A stretch of DNA of 64,000 nucleotides. Origin: Vandiemenella viatica (taxonomy: Eukaryota > Arthropoda > Insecta > Orthoptera > Morabidae). The notes beneath the pieces were generated by a model. That model searched no databases. It had not been told where the DNA came from and worked only from the letters and a program-made list of their open reading frames with translations. Numbering within the stretch: position 1 is the first letter of the stretch; every line of letters begins with the position of its first letter. Location: positions 47,966,610-48,030,609 of the forward strand of contig CM061920.1 of assembly GCA_031002005.1 (NCBI GenBank), written 5' to 3'. Below, piece after piece: positions 11,669 through 23,684 of the stretch. The position numbers were made by a program, and so were the translations under genes.

Positions 11669-12394
11669 CTAAGGATTGTTAGAATTGCAAATAAGCATCT
11701 TGTTAATGAATGAATGAATAAATGATTTTTAACAGTGTAACTAAATGTTTAATTATTTACAGCTAAGCTACTATTATTTTATCTATTATATTAACATTAG
11801 CCACAAAGCGTGTCAAAAATGATGGGTTTAACGGATTAACTGATTTCTTCTTAGTAGTGTACATATATATAAATGTAATAAAATAAAGCTCAATGTTCTG
11901 TAATTTCTCATCCCTTCTGATGTAGCAAAACGTTTCGTTGTCTATTTGGTCCAGGTTGCGTTTCAGTCTAACAACAATCTTCGCCAATATAGCCGGTAGA
12001 AAATCAAAACTTAATTCACACGCGAATTAATATTTTCCCTGTATCGTATGTCAATGTCATCATGCATCGATACTAATCATGCATCATGCGATACAAACTT
12101 GATCCAAAATCTTCACAGTTTCATACAACTTTCTTATTTTCTATGTGAAGTCCCATGTTTTAACGCCTGAAATAATGACCCCAGTGGAAACGAAGGATGC
12201 TAAAAATAAATCTTGAAAACCTAAGCTATGTCACGTAATATTAGTTTTAATTGTGCTTTAAGTAGCACACATCGCGAACAATTTGGAACTTCTTTCATTC
12301 AGACCAATCCTGCTCATACTGTTCTGGCATAAGCAATACTGTAGCATTTCCCTTGAACACCATTAAAACAACATCACTTCATTCTCTCCCCTAG
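11669..12394. other. Intron, no feature recognised
   Basis: Part of the 11.7-kb intron between exons 23329-23399 and 11478-11668. AT-rich; only short incidental frames seen. Confidence 0.6.
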
Positions 12395-12840
12395 TTATGT
12401 TGGTCTTAAGGCATTTTGCTTTACCCAAGACTCAGCAGGTCTTTTTAATACCTCCTCCATCACCCCTGGCAGGCTGCAAATGACCTGTTTGACTGAACTG
12501 ATGATCTCAAGTGTTGGTATGCGTCTTGGCTCCAGAGTGAAGCTGAGGCTTTTGGATAAGACAGAAGCAGTGTCATCATGTTCCATTCCTCTCAGGTTCA
12601 CTATAACCCACATCAGGACATTTCCTGGTTCACTTAGACCTAATCAGTTGGTTGTATTTAGGCAAACATCTGGCTATTGTTCTCTCCTGCTCCTGATTTT
12701 CTTGAGCAGACGTAGCAGTGTCAATCCAGTCCCATGAATCTGATGACATTTTGATGGAAAAATTTAAGTGGAAATCAAACAAAGGTAATGTGTTACGATT
12801 GAACTCACACCACATGTAAAGAATGCATTCCATAAGAAGC
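12395..12840 (-). pseudogene. Penelope-like or related retroelement fragment
   Basis: The minus-strand frame 12395-12613 contains IVNLRGMEHDDTASVLSKSL followed by PRRIPTLEIISSV, resembling the N-terminal VVNLS..LS...SVLSKGL..P.P..IP block that I associate with Penelope-like and related reverse transcriptases. A short upstream frame (to about 12740, with SWDWIDTATS) may belong with it. No RT catalytic core is present. This is a fragment in a hemocytin intron; assignment is by remembered motif only. Confidence 0.4.
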
Positions 12841-12921
12841 CTGAACAGGCCATTTCCCTATAAGGTCTGGCTGACCTGATTTTGTGAATGAAATCTCAGT
12901 TAAATACCAATGACAAATTAA

Positions 12922-13248
12922 ATGTTGAGTGCTCATTTCAATGAAACCAATTGTAAGTTAAATACATCAAATACTAAGCTCAATACTAGTGTAAATGAGC
13001 TGACAACTAATAGGTTCCAAAGTAAGTTATATTCAGGGAACTATTGCAACTATTTCAGTGGAAAAATTACTAAATCAAAGATGGCCTTAGAAAAACATAA
13101 ACTCAAATGTTGGGGAAGTCAGGAAAAGGTTGAAAGCAAGATACCAACCCTTAGTTACAATATAAACCACTTTGGAAATATCTTTAAAGAAGATTTTACA
13201 CAACAAGAAAATCACCTGTCAAGTAGAACCAAACCAGCTCAAGGTTAA
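12922..13248 (+). pseudogene. Possible gag-like coding remnant
   Basis: Open frame of 108 codons with a low-complexity, coiled-coil-like start (CKLNTSNTKLNTSVNELTTN) and a Lys/Gln-rich rest. It lies upstream of clear gypsy gag/protease sequence (14965-16240) on the same strand, so it may be a gag N-terminal remnant of a related element. I do not recognise a domain. Confidence 0.2.
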
Positions 13249-14964
13249 AGAGTGTGTAGGACTGTTAAATTATACCCATACTAGGATACAAGCAGATATA
13301 GGTTTATTGCAGTAACATGGAAGTAATATAAAAAGACATGTTTATCAGTTAGAGACTGTGAAAACTCATACTGAGAATGTTGTTAGGGTCTTAGCCGTAT
13401 CGGGGTCGGTTATCGGCTTGTACACCTAAACTTGAAGTCTTCCAAAATGTTACCAAAAGTTCGTGAAAAACCTTGGAGAATGCTAACTGTAATGATGAAG
13501 ATGGCCGCCACTTACAGAATTAACCCCCTGTAAGTAAGGTACTAAAATAGAAATGAAAGTCCAAATCACTGAAGGATATATTCTAAACATTTTCACAGAA
13601 TTTACATAAAGTCACAGTTAGCAATGGCAATCAGAGAAAGTCATTTGCCGAAGATCACAAGTCATGAAACAGAACAGACCGCTATACCCTGAATGAAAGT
13701 GAAAGTTCACATCGATGAACACATGTCGGAAAAGTTCAAAATGCTAAGGTTGGTAATGGCGTCAGTCAGCCATGCTGCCCAAGTTCCGGTTTCCCATTAG
13801 CTACCATGAGCCGGACTCACTCAAATCCGTTTAACAATGAACTACATGATACTCGACGACGTGTTCGAACCGAATGCGCGAAACCATGTCCGGGCTTACT
13901 TTTATCAAAAATGGCCTACTGACCTAGACAACAGTCTATCTAGAAAATTTTTGTTAACTTCCAGAAAATCACAAGATCTAAAGCGTAATGAGACAAGTGT
14001 AGTGATGTGGTTGGTTATGGTTTTAAAGTTTCCAGACCGGTGTAAATGAATTTTGAAAGTTGGTTAATCGGAAAGCACATTTGTTTAGAGTATTGCCGAA
14101 CGTCACATCCGAAATATGGATTTGCTAAAGTTTAAACTATCAAGTTTATACTATTTTCAAAGCGTTCCCCAGCTTCTGCTGAGTTCAGTGGTGTAAAAAT
14201 CTTTTAAATCGGTTAAGGATGTCAAAAGTTATTGAATTTCTAAAATTTGCTGATTTCCCAGGTGGTGCAAAAATTTATTCACTTTTTGTTTAAAGTCAGT
14301 TGTGGCCTGAAACTATTTTTAAACCATACCTTTATTTTATTTAAGTGCTTTAGAAAAGTTATTAGTTCATGAAGTATGTTTGCAAGACAGAAATTAAAAT
14401 TACAAGTTGGTTGCTACGACGTCACCAAAAAACGGATTTTCATTTATCTATACCTTCTGATTATTAGTTGATGGCTATTGGAAACTTGAATAATATTGAC
14501 TTGCCGGTTATTTAGCTTGTTTAACCCTACTTTTAAACCTCTGAAACTACTTAGATGTGCTGGAATTTATTATTGAATTCACCCATGTGGTGATGCTTTA
14601 AAACTCATATTTACTGCTTTAAATTAGTCTAGAACTGCGAGTTATTGGTGAATTTAATATCAAATGGTGAAATTATTATTATTAAAGTCCTTTACAGTGG
14701 TCAATTTAGTGGAATATTAGTGCTGTGGTTGTTTAACCAAACCTGTTTACTTTACTTCAGAATTATTATGGATTACGCTCATTTAGGTAAGTTTATGGTT
14801 TACATTTTATTAGAAACTTCTTATTTATGGTTGCTATGTGTTGTTTATTTACTTTTCTGAACCTAAAGTGTTGTTATCTCGATTTCAAACTATGGTATCT
14901 TGTATTGAATGTTAACCTCAAACTTCGTCGGAATTTTAACTGAATATTAAAAATAGAGAGTAAG
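13249..14964. other. Unassigned intronic stretch, possibly LTR/leader of gypsy-like element
   Basis: No coding feature recognised. The start near 13380 (TGTTAGGGTCTTAG) has the look of an LTR start and the stretch precedes gag sequence, but no partner LTR or primer-binding site could be identified in the window. Confidence 0.3.
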
Positions 14965-16240
14965 GTAGCTTACAATGTTATGTTGAAAATCATTAGTGAT
15001 GTGCAAGTCCTTATTGAGAAAATCAAAGGAGTTGAAGGACATGTAGCTAGCAACAAGAGAGAATTCACGGTGCCACATCCTATTTCAGTTACTATCCTGG
15101 CAAAATTGAAGTTGAACAATTTTCAGATCGAAAGAGTATCCACTGAGTAGATTTGATAAGAATTTTTAAACTATATACAACCTTCATTACTTTTATTGAT
15201 GAAAGAAAAATTAGTGTATCAACATCTAAGACGTACTGCAAAGATGTGGGGAAATCCACAAGTACCTACTTGCAGAACGTATCATGAACTTAAAAAGCAA
15301 ATTTCAAAATTATTTCTTGTGCAATGCTCAACAAACCAATGTAATATTAGATTTTTTAACAGGAGGCAAAAGAACAAGAACACAGAGAAACTACATTATT
15401 TCATCCATCAGTGTTCCCTTGAAATAAAACACATGGATCATGCTATTGAGGAACCAAATATTATTAAAGGTATTATAAACAGACTTCCTTATCAATTACA
15501 AGAAACTTTTTATAACCCCCAGAAAATCAATACAATTGGTGAAGTTTGAATTGGGCCCAGGATTTTGACAATAGAGAATAGAGAAACAGGGAACGAGGTA
15601 ATTATGATTGAGGAGAAGATCCTCGCCTACCAGGATAAAAGGGATGGTTATCAAAGTAGAGAGCACATGAATTCCCAATTTTCAACTGAACCCAATGTAG
15701 ATGGTATGTCTCATCATAATAAGAGGAAAGTCAGTTACCTTGAACGAGAAATGAAAGAGTGTTACAAGGGAATAAATTATCATTTCCATGAGATTGAAAA
15801 TGAGAGGAGAAATAGTGAAACAATAGAAGCAACACCTAAGGATGATGTATTCAAAATTCCGTCTGGAATCTAGATGAGGCTGAAATTGTGGTCCAAGTGG
15901 AGTCCAAACCAGAAGTTGTACCATCTCCTGTATGTAATATGAGGAGAATTTTCCGCATTGAACCCCAAGACTTGAAGAAAAACTTGATAATGAGGAGAAA
16001 TTTACTAGAGCTCCATTTATAACAATTAAGGCTAATGGTTAAATACGCAAAGCGGTGATTGATTCAGGATCTGAGATTTCTTATATTTAGGAAGTATTTC
16101 ATGAGGATTTTATCAGTGTGAAATGTACCTGATTGTATCTCCAAATAGTAATTTTATTGAACACATGATGAGAGTTGAACTTGCTATGGAGACAACCACA
16201 AGAGGCAAGTCCAATAAGAGTAGAATTTTGAAACCTTTTC
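14965..16240 (+). pseudogene. Ty3/gypsy-like gag and protease remnant
   Basis: Frames at 15196-15549 and 15565-15873 read like a gypsy-type capsid region: LRRTAKMWGNPQV, then a FFNRR...LHYFIHQ block and IIKGIINRLPYQLQ, the usual LI..RLP helix. Further on, around 16055-16085, VIDSGSEIS matches the aspartic protease active site (D-S/T-G). Stops and frameshifts separate the blocks. RT and integrase are absent because the sequence runs into a reversed LINE fragment at about 16245. Such elements form virus-like particles and move through an RNA intermediate; this copy is dead. Confidence 0.6.
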
Positions 16241-16244
16241 CTAC

Positions 16245-16830
16245 TGTCTAACCAATGTGTCCTGCCCAGCTAAGCTTGTTATCAAATGTAATGCCAAGTT
16301 ATTTACATTTCAACTCTTCAACAAGCAATTCTTTCCCCACCTTATAATTGTAATCAACTTTTAGTTGTTTATTTGTGTATCTAATAAGCTGACTTCTTTG
16401 CATTTATCTTCATCCCATGTTTACCAACCCAACTAGATATCCTGTCCAGATCACCCTGCAACTGTTTACAGTCCTCTACTGTTTTGATCGTTTTATATAT
16501 CAATATATCATCTGCAAACAAACCAATTTCTGATAGTAAACAATCAACACAATTTTTAATTCGAAAAATGAATAGCAATGGTCCCAATACGCTACCCTGT
16601 GGCACTCCCATTATTACTTCCACTTGTTTTGATACTGCATTTCCCACCATAACTTTCTGTTTCCTACCTTTTAAAAATTCTTCTACCCAGTAAATCACTT
16701 TCTTATCCATTCCAATAGTTTTTACCTTATTTACTACCGTTTTATGGCTCATTCTGTTAAAAGCCTTTGAAAGATCTAGTGCTACACTATCAATTTGGCC
16801 TCCCTTCAGTACCAGATTAGCCATGTAGCA
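16245..16830 (-). mobile_element. CR1/L2-like LINE (family A) fragment with RT core
   Basis: On the minus strand the 16965-16381 frame encodes RT motifs: VALDLSKAFNRMSHK, VPQGSVLGPLLF and the catalytic LFADDILIYKT, then the HGMKINAKK motif. The match to the family A copy at 28167-28540 is close. Sequence continues past the frame to about 16245 with YTNKQLKVDYNYK-like coding. Its upstream end is cut near 16830, where a G-rich element-like sequence begins. It is a partial copy only. Confidence 0.75.
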
Positions 16831-16915
16831 AGAGTTAGCAAATGCTACGGGCCCCACGACTACTGAGGGGGGGGGGCTACTGTGAAGTCCCATGTCCCAT
16901 GTCAATCCGGCCCTG
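16831..16915. repeat. Possible degenerate MITE end with CAGGGCCGG terminus
   Basis: Contains a G-run and ends with ATCCGGCCCTG on the plus strand. The same CAGGGCCGG terminus plus a G-run occurs at about 44176. Only one terminus is clear, so the class is uncertain. Confidence 0.3.
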
Positions 16916-19317
16916 ATTATAATATATAAAAGTTTTTGGAAATCTGATTTAAAACAGTGTACCATGATAAAATGGAATTTTTGTAATTCATAAGAGAATA
17001 GGGTTTCCCCTCAGGGATACACCAATATTCCAGATCAATGCAGGTTGAGGTTAGCCAGAGAGTATATAGAGCAGAAATTTTCTTGTCTTCAGTATCAAAC
17101 CAGCAGTGCAGGCCAGCAGTCTCAAACAAACAGTCTAACAGTATTCATTGCTGCCATCTTCTGGTGAAGATGGCGGCAATGAATCTAGTCGCCGAAATAT
17201 CGTGTGACAACGCACTCTTGACTCGGCTAGTCACCCGAGAGCAGTTTATACAAATCTGCATGTCTTTGTAAAAGTGAATGCTTTTATCCATGGTTGTGAC
17301 TTGAAGAATAACCTGTCATCTTCAATGTGATTTTGAATGTCTGATTCAGCTTTCATCGATATTTCTAACGTGTGATCTGATACTAGTATTACATTCATTA
17401 ACGTTTAACAACTCCACTGTTATCTGTTGTGGTAATAATAGTAAACAGATTGATGACTGAAATAAAGTATATGAACCAAGCAACATCTTCAGAAAAAGAT
17501 ATTAGACACAGCACATAACAGACAAGCATCCCAATCAAGTTAATGTGTGAATGTTGTAGTATCCCAAGCAACATTATCCCATTACAATGTTCACAGCCCA
17601 TTCTTGAAATCACATGACTGAAGAAAGAAGAAAATATCACTGTTAATTGGCATCTAGGCTGGAGCTAGATCATTTGGGATATCACTATGACAAATAATTT
17701 TAAATGATCTAAATAAAATAGACCGAATTGTCAGAGTCAAGCTTGTGTTATTCGGAAAAGAAGTTGAAATCATTGATCATATTTGTTATTCCACCAGCAA
17801 CCATTCGCCTGTTCAGATACAATGGGTGTTGGTTTTTAGTGTGGTTTCTCATTAAAGGAAAAACATTTGATAAACTGGGTCTACTTTCTTTTCAAAATTA
17901 AATTTTCATTATTTCTGAATCCTAAGTCAGATAACAAGGTAAATAATGTACATGTAAATTCATAAATAATGAGGTTCATAAAAAATTAAAAGAAGGAAAT
18001 GACAAGGTTCATGACATGAATAACTTTTTTTTACTTTCACAACTTAACAATATAACTATTTCACATAGCAGAATGTGACCAACAAGCTAGATCTAATATT
18101 ATTTAATTAACTACCAACTAATTACTAACACCAACATCAGATCAGTATTTCCATAAGGTTTAGAACTTATGTTTTGTTTCAGGGGATGGCTAAACAAATG
18201 TTCCAACTATTAATGTAGAAATAATTAACCGTATGCCTTCTGGTACCTAAAATCTTTTATAACACGGCTGCCACATGATTGATGCATCCTCAAACGTGAA
18301 AGGGAAATTAAAATGAGTTCACAGTTTCAAAATTACAAGATGCTTATATTCTTCTGAAAATCTTTCCTTTACAAAGTTAAGAACCAGATTTCGATAAAGC
18401 AATCAGACTTCTTTCCCATCAAATATTTGCAGGCAAAGTGCACTCACACAAGAGGACAAACTCTCATCAACTTAGATGAAAGTATGGCTGCTGCATTATT
18501 GAGACATGCTACCGCCACATGGAGCCATTTGCTCAGCAAGTCACACACCAGCCTGCCCCATCCAAATCTGCTTGTAGACTGACTGAAAAATCAATATGGC
18601 TGCTCCTTGTACCACAAACTCGTTAACCTTGTGAGGATAACAAAAATCTTCAAAAATTAATATCTTAAAAAGTATTTAGCACTTTAAATCATAATTATCA
18701 CATTAACTTCCTGATCTCTTCTTCTATCTGTTACAACCTGGTTTGGTCCTTAAAAGGGTTTCTATCAAATTCACTTTAAGCCATCTTACGTCATTGGCTC
18801 ATCGGTTTTGGCGCTCTTTTCCTAACAATTACGACAATTCATTTCTACCATCTCATTTATCTTATGGGTGCTTTAAACTAGCTACAGGAACCTATACATA
18901 TTTTTAACCCTCTTAATTTGAGCTATTCTCTGATATAAATGTTTGTTTTTATCTCTTTTAGTTTAAATTTTTTTTTTAAATTAAAATTGGTACTTAAACT
19001 TGCCTAATTATTTGATTTTATATTCACAATATGTTAGAAGGTGCTGACTATAGCTGATGACAAAAGATCAGCTGTTACTTTACACGTTCATTAGTTACTT
19101 CAACTTTTAGGTTTTAGTCCTCACTGACCGTATGGCTTGCAAACGTAAACAAATCAACTTTTCCCCGGTATAATGAATACACTTTAAAATGATTCTTATG
19201 ATGAGTTTTAATAGTGGAAATAAATGCAAGTAAACCCTTTAAGATTGAAAAACTACTTTATCTGAAATTTCTATGTTCCACTAAAATGACTAAAACTGAA
19301 CTATAAAGCATAAGCAG
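16916..19317. other. Intronic stretch with one hammerhead-like motif, otherwise unassigned
   Basis: AT-rich intron. About 17161-17250 holds a GGCG..CGCCGAAA motif followed by ACTCGGCTAGTCACCCGA, which recurs near 62320-62390. Nothing else recognised. Confidence 0.4.
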
Positions 19318-21915
19318 AAGTTTCAGGGACATACATTGATCGTGGGAGGTGATTTTAATATACCCTCTGTTAACTGGGACACATTTACGTTCAGGTCAGG
19401 CGGAAGAGATAGGTTAATAACCGAAACGTTCCTGGAATCATTCGCGGAAAATTCTCTTGAACAGATGGTCGAAGAGCCAACGCGGAGCGTCAAAGATTCC
19501 TCGTTCATTTTGGATCTTTTTCTTACTAACAATCCGGATATTGTAGATAAAGTTTGTATAGAAGACGGTATAAGTGATCACAAGGCGATTGTGGTAACTT
19601 TAAAATCTAGGCTGAATTTGAAGCATGATAAAGACAAACTCGTATATTGTTTCGATAAAGCAAATGATGCGTTTATGGTCGATCATTTGGCGAAAAATTT
19701 TGAAACGTACACGCTTAATACAAATGTTGAGGAACTTTGGTTTAATTTAAAAGAAATAATATGGACCGGCTTAAATCAATTTGTTCCCAAGAAGTTTATT
19801 AAGGTTAGTAAGAACTTCCCGTGGTTCAACAGGGAAGTGAAACGTTTGCTCAGGAAGCAAAGACGTTTACATGCGAGTGTAAAGAAATCGGGGGACTCTT
19901 CTGATCGCGCTAAATTAGTCCACTTGCGAGCGGACGTGCGTAAGGCAATGCGTGATGCGTTTAAAGAATTCCAAACCAGAAATTTATCCGAAGATCTAAT
20001 TACTAATCCAAAAAAGTTCTGGTCATATGTTAAATTAATAAGAGGCTCTCGTAAGGTCATGCAGTCGTTGATTAATAAAAATGGGGAATTATCAGAAACT
20101 AGCGTCGAGAAAGCAGAAATTTTGAATAATGTATTTAAAAAAGCTTTCACAACAGAAAACTCGGAGGAGATTCCGATATTTAACAATCGAACCAACAAAA
20201 TTATGAATGATCTCGTTCTCGATGTCGAGGGAATAACTAAACTGCTTATGAATGTAAATCCCAATAAGGCTCCAGGACCAGACGGTATTCCTACAAGATT
20301 CTACTCTAGGTACGCAAAGGAAATTGCGCCGTATTTGATGAAATTATATACCGCCTCCTTGGATCAAGGAAAAATACCAGCCGAATGGAAGAGCGCCATC
20401 GTAAGTCCAGTGTTCAAAAGGTGGGAATGTTAATGATCCTCAAAATTATAGGCCGATCTCGTTAACCTCAATATTTTGCAGGATTTTAGAACACATCATC
20501 TATTCAAATGTCATGCGGTTTTTGGATGAAGATGAGCTTTTAAACCCAAATCAACATGGATTCAGAAAAAACCGATGCTGCGAAACACAACTTGCCCTCT
20601 TAATTCACGACTTGAGCCGTATTATAGATGAGCAATCCCAGGTTGATTTAGTTTTATTAGACTTCAAAAAAGCTTTCGACACTGTGCCTCACAGTAGGTT
20701 ACTTAGGAAACTTCGCGGTTACGGTATATCTAGACAAATATGTGATTGGGTTGCAGACTTTTTGAAGGACAGAACACAGTGTGTAGTTCTCGACGGTGAG
20801 CGTTCATCACTTGCCGAAGTGAGGTCCGGGGTTCCCCAAGCAAGCGTGATAGGGCCTCTGTTGTTTCTCATATACATTAATGATTTGTGCGATATAATAA
20901 GGGGAATGAAAAGATTATTTGCCGATGATGCTATTATTTATCGTGAAATCACAACCCAGGACGACTGAGCTTTGTTACAAGACGATATTATGAAAATAAT
21001 TGCGTGGTGTAAAGATTGGCAGTTGGAGTTAAACGCTAAAAAGTGCCAAGTCATGCGTGTAAGTAAAAAGGTGAAACCATTTAGCTTTGAATATACAATT
21101 AATTGCACTGTCCTTAGAACGGTAGATTCCGCTAAATACCTAGGGGTAACAATTCGTAATAATTTGTCGTGAAATGAGCATATCGAGAATGTAATTGGGA
21201 AAGCAAATCGTATGCTTCGATTTCTAGGTCGTAATTTAAAACAATGCACTCCGGAAGTTAAATCGATTGCGTACAAGTCACTAGTGAGGCCTCACCTGGA
21301 ATATTGTTGCTCTGTATGGGGTCCCCATCAAAAGGGATTAATGGAGGCATTACAGATGGTCCAAAGAAGAGCCGCCCGATTCGTGACAGGTATATATAGT
21401 TGGAGGGAAAGCGTAAGTGCCATGTTGAAGGAGTTAGGTTGAGAAGACCTGGAGCACCGAAGGCGTTGCTCTCGACGGAAGCTAATTGAAAAATTCTCGA
21501 CTGACGTATTTCGGAATGACAGCAAACAAATATTGCTACCAGCAACATTCATATCTCGGAATGACCGCGAAAATAAGATAAGAGAAATCAGGGCCAGAAC
21601 TTATTCATTTCTCTACTCATTTTTTCCACGAGCGATTAGGGAATGGAATAGAATGGATTTACCGGGCGAGTAAACACAAAATCGGACAGGAGTAGCTTCC
21701 GATAAAGCACTCCGGCCATCCTGATCTGGGTTTTCCATGGTTTCCCTAGATCGCTCCAGGCGAATGCTGGGATGGTTCCTCACAATAGCCCATGGGTGCC
21801 ACCTGCCATATCCCGTATATCCCTTCCAAACCATTACCTTTCCTGACAGGTGCAATGCACTCTCCGCCAAACACTTTTAGTGAATCGCGGAGTAATAGTA
21901 ATAGTAATAGTAAGT
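19318..21915 (+). mobile_element. CR1/L2-like LINE (family B), 5'-truncated, with 3' UTR and tail
   Basis: The coding part begins inside the endonuclease: GGDFNIPSVNWD, then the DLFLTNNP and GISDHKAIV motifs. A linker and RT follow (NKAPGPDGIP, a frameshift near 20420, NQHGFRKNRCCETQLAL, LVLLDFKKAFDTVPHSRL, SGVPQASVIGPLLFLIYIND, catalytic LFADDAIIY, then the C-terminal RPHLEYCCSVWGPH and RRAARFVTG). There are in-frame stops near 20966, 21170 and 21441. The 3' UTR (about 21672-21890) carries a ~65-bp block shared with the SINE core, and the element ends in TAGTAA repeats (21893-21915). Retrotransposition proteins would act on the element's own RNA; this copy is inactive but not very old. Confidence 0.8.
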
Positions 21916-23328
21916 AGTCATTTGGTGAGATGGTATCCTACAGCATCCACCCTGCATAATGTTCTCCTGTTGACAAAGGGCCAAGACCCAAAATATACAA
22001 TGTTATTCGTGTTCTTGACTTTTTTGAGTGTTCATGCCATGCAGCCATCACCTAAATTAAGTAGTGGTTCATCTCGCTATCATATCTATATTATTATAAA
22101 TCTGTAAGCAAGATTCGTGTGTCTCTTTATTTCAATGGGTACCATGCAAAAACTACTGCAGAAATTTGGATGGAGTTTTCAAATTTTTGGAGCTAATAGT
22201 AAAAAATAAAATCAATGGAAATAGCTAATGACTTATATGTATTGAGGTACGTAGCAAGTAATTAAAAACATTTTTATACATAAAATTAAGAGACACAGAT
22301 CATTATGTATTTCAAATGGCCACTACTTTGACAAAAATCTGACGAAAGCTCACACAACTTTTTATAAAAATAATAAAAAAATAAATAAATAACTTTGGTT
22401 ATTCAGTTTTCTGGATTGCAATAATTAAAATAAATTGAATACATTAGATTTCTAATGTGGTACAAAAATATTGTCTCTGGAAGAGAGTTAAACAGTTTGT
22501 CTCTGGTACAATATGTCTTCCGAAATGCTGAACAATAAAAGACGATAATACACCGATATTTCTTCCTAAAATGTCATTATGGATTCGAAATTAGTTCTTT
22601 TCTCGAATTACAACCATAAATATCAAAAGGAAACATTATGTATTTCTTGCATAAATGTGCCCATATTTCGATGGACTCTACTCGATTAACATAATTTGGT
22701 ATAATGAGCAAATATTATTCAATAATATCACCTAAGCAATGTGTATACAAATTTTGGCTGCTGTTCAAACGACAGTAAGTAGAATCAACTTCTTTTTTTT
22801 ATATATTAATTTTTGTACCAAGTAAAAAAAAGGTGTTTAGAAAAGGGTTTTATTTTTGTGATATAAGTAAGTGGAGCAATTTTTCTGATAAATAAGAGTT
22901 TAGCTTTATCTTACATGCTGTTAATGTAAATGGCACACACTTGCATTACAGTGAACAAGCTACCATGTAAGGTAAAAGTAACATCTTATTTTTCTTAAAC
23001 ATTGCTTTTTTTTTTTTTTTTAAAAAAAAAAACTTCGCTTTACACATAGCTTTTCTACTATTTCATAAATTGTTTTACATTGTAACATGAATGAAAAAAA
23101 AAATGTTTGGACAACCAAAACTAAGATTATACATAAAACGAAGGAAAGTTTTCAGTAGTCATTTACAATTCATGCCTGTCTACGTTGATATTTGATAATA
23201 GAATAAAATCAGCAAAGAATATTTATTCATAGTAAAACACATGCTAGTTTTATATATATAATGATCCAGATGATGTAGTAAATGGCTAAGAAATTGACAA
23301 GACAATATCTTTTTTGTCATGTACTTAC
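21916..23328. other. Intron, no feature recognised
   Basis: AT-rich intronic sequence with homopolymer runs (for example T/A runs near 23010-23035). No coding or repeat feature could be supported. Confidence 0.55.
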
Positions 23329-23399
23329 CAGGTGATACCGCCACTGAGTTCGAAGCTGTAAGTTTAGCTTCTGGCAGGAGGTCCAAGAGGTTCACAAAC
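23329..23399 (-). CDS. Hml: Hemocytin-like gene, 71-bp exon starting F5/8 type C domain 1
   Basis: Minus-strand micro-exon with an AG acceptor (plus 23400-23401) and a GTAAGT donor (plus 23323-23328); the pattern is one base, 23 codons, one base. It encodes VNLLDLLPEAKLTASNSVAV, matching the I-x-D-x-Q-I-T-A-S-S start of F5/8C domains. The upstream exon leaves AT, so the junction codon is AT|G, and the downstream junction is G|AA; both keep one open frame. Domain 1 is then about 12 residues shorter than domain 2 between the ASN/ASS and TGW motifs, so a further micro-exon may be missing or this loop may be short. A second frame reading VCEPLG at the exon start is a coincidence that soon meets a stop. 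Confidence 0.75.
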
Positions 23400-23684
23400 C
23401 TAAAATAGAATAGTTTCTTAATCACTTATTTCATTCTAAAATATAATAGTTTTGTATTTACTTATTTCCAAAAATATTAAAATGGCAATTTCTTAGTAAA
23501 AAAAAATAATTTTGTTTAAAGTATTTTTATCTTTTTATTAATTACTATAACTTGATTGAAAAGTACAGATCTTATCCAATTAAATAAAAACATTATTAAT
23601 ATATTATTAATTTATTATATATTATTAATATTATTAGACTTCTTTATCAAATAACCTTAAGGTTTGTTTAGAAGATACTAAAAG
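23400..23684. other. AT-rich intron
   Basis: Part of the 7.3-kb intron between exons 30654-31018 and 23329-23399. Almost pure A/T near 23580-23635; nothing recognised. Confidence 0.6.

Noticed and set aside
19776..20264. Minus-strand 162-codon frame
   Set aside because: Antisense shadow of the LINE B ORF2; no domain.
23329..23399. Frameshift in the F5/8C exon suggested by VCEPLG in another frame
   Set aside because: The neighbouring exons' phases require the other frame, which stays open through both junctions; the VCEPLG frame soon reaches a stop.
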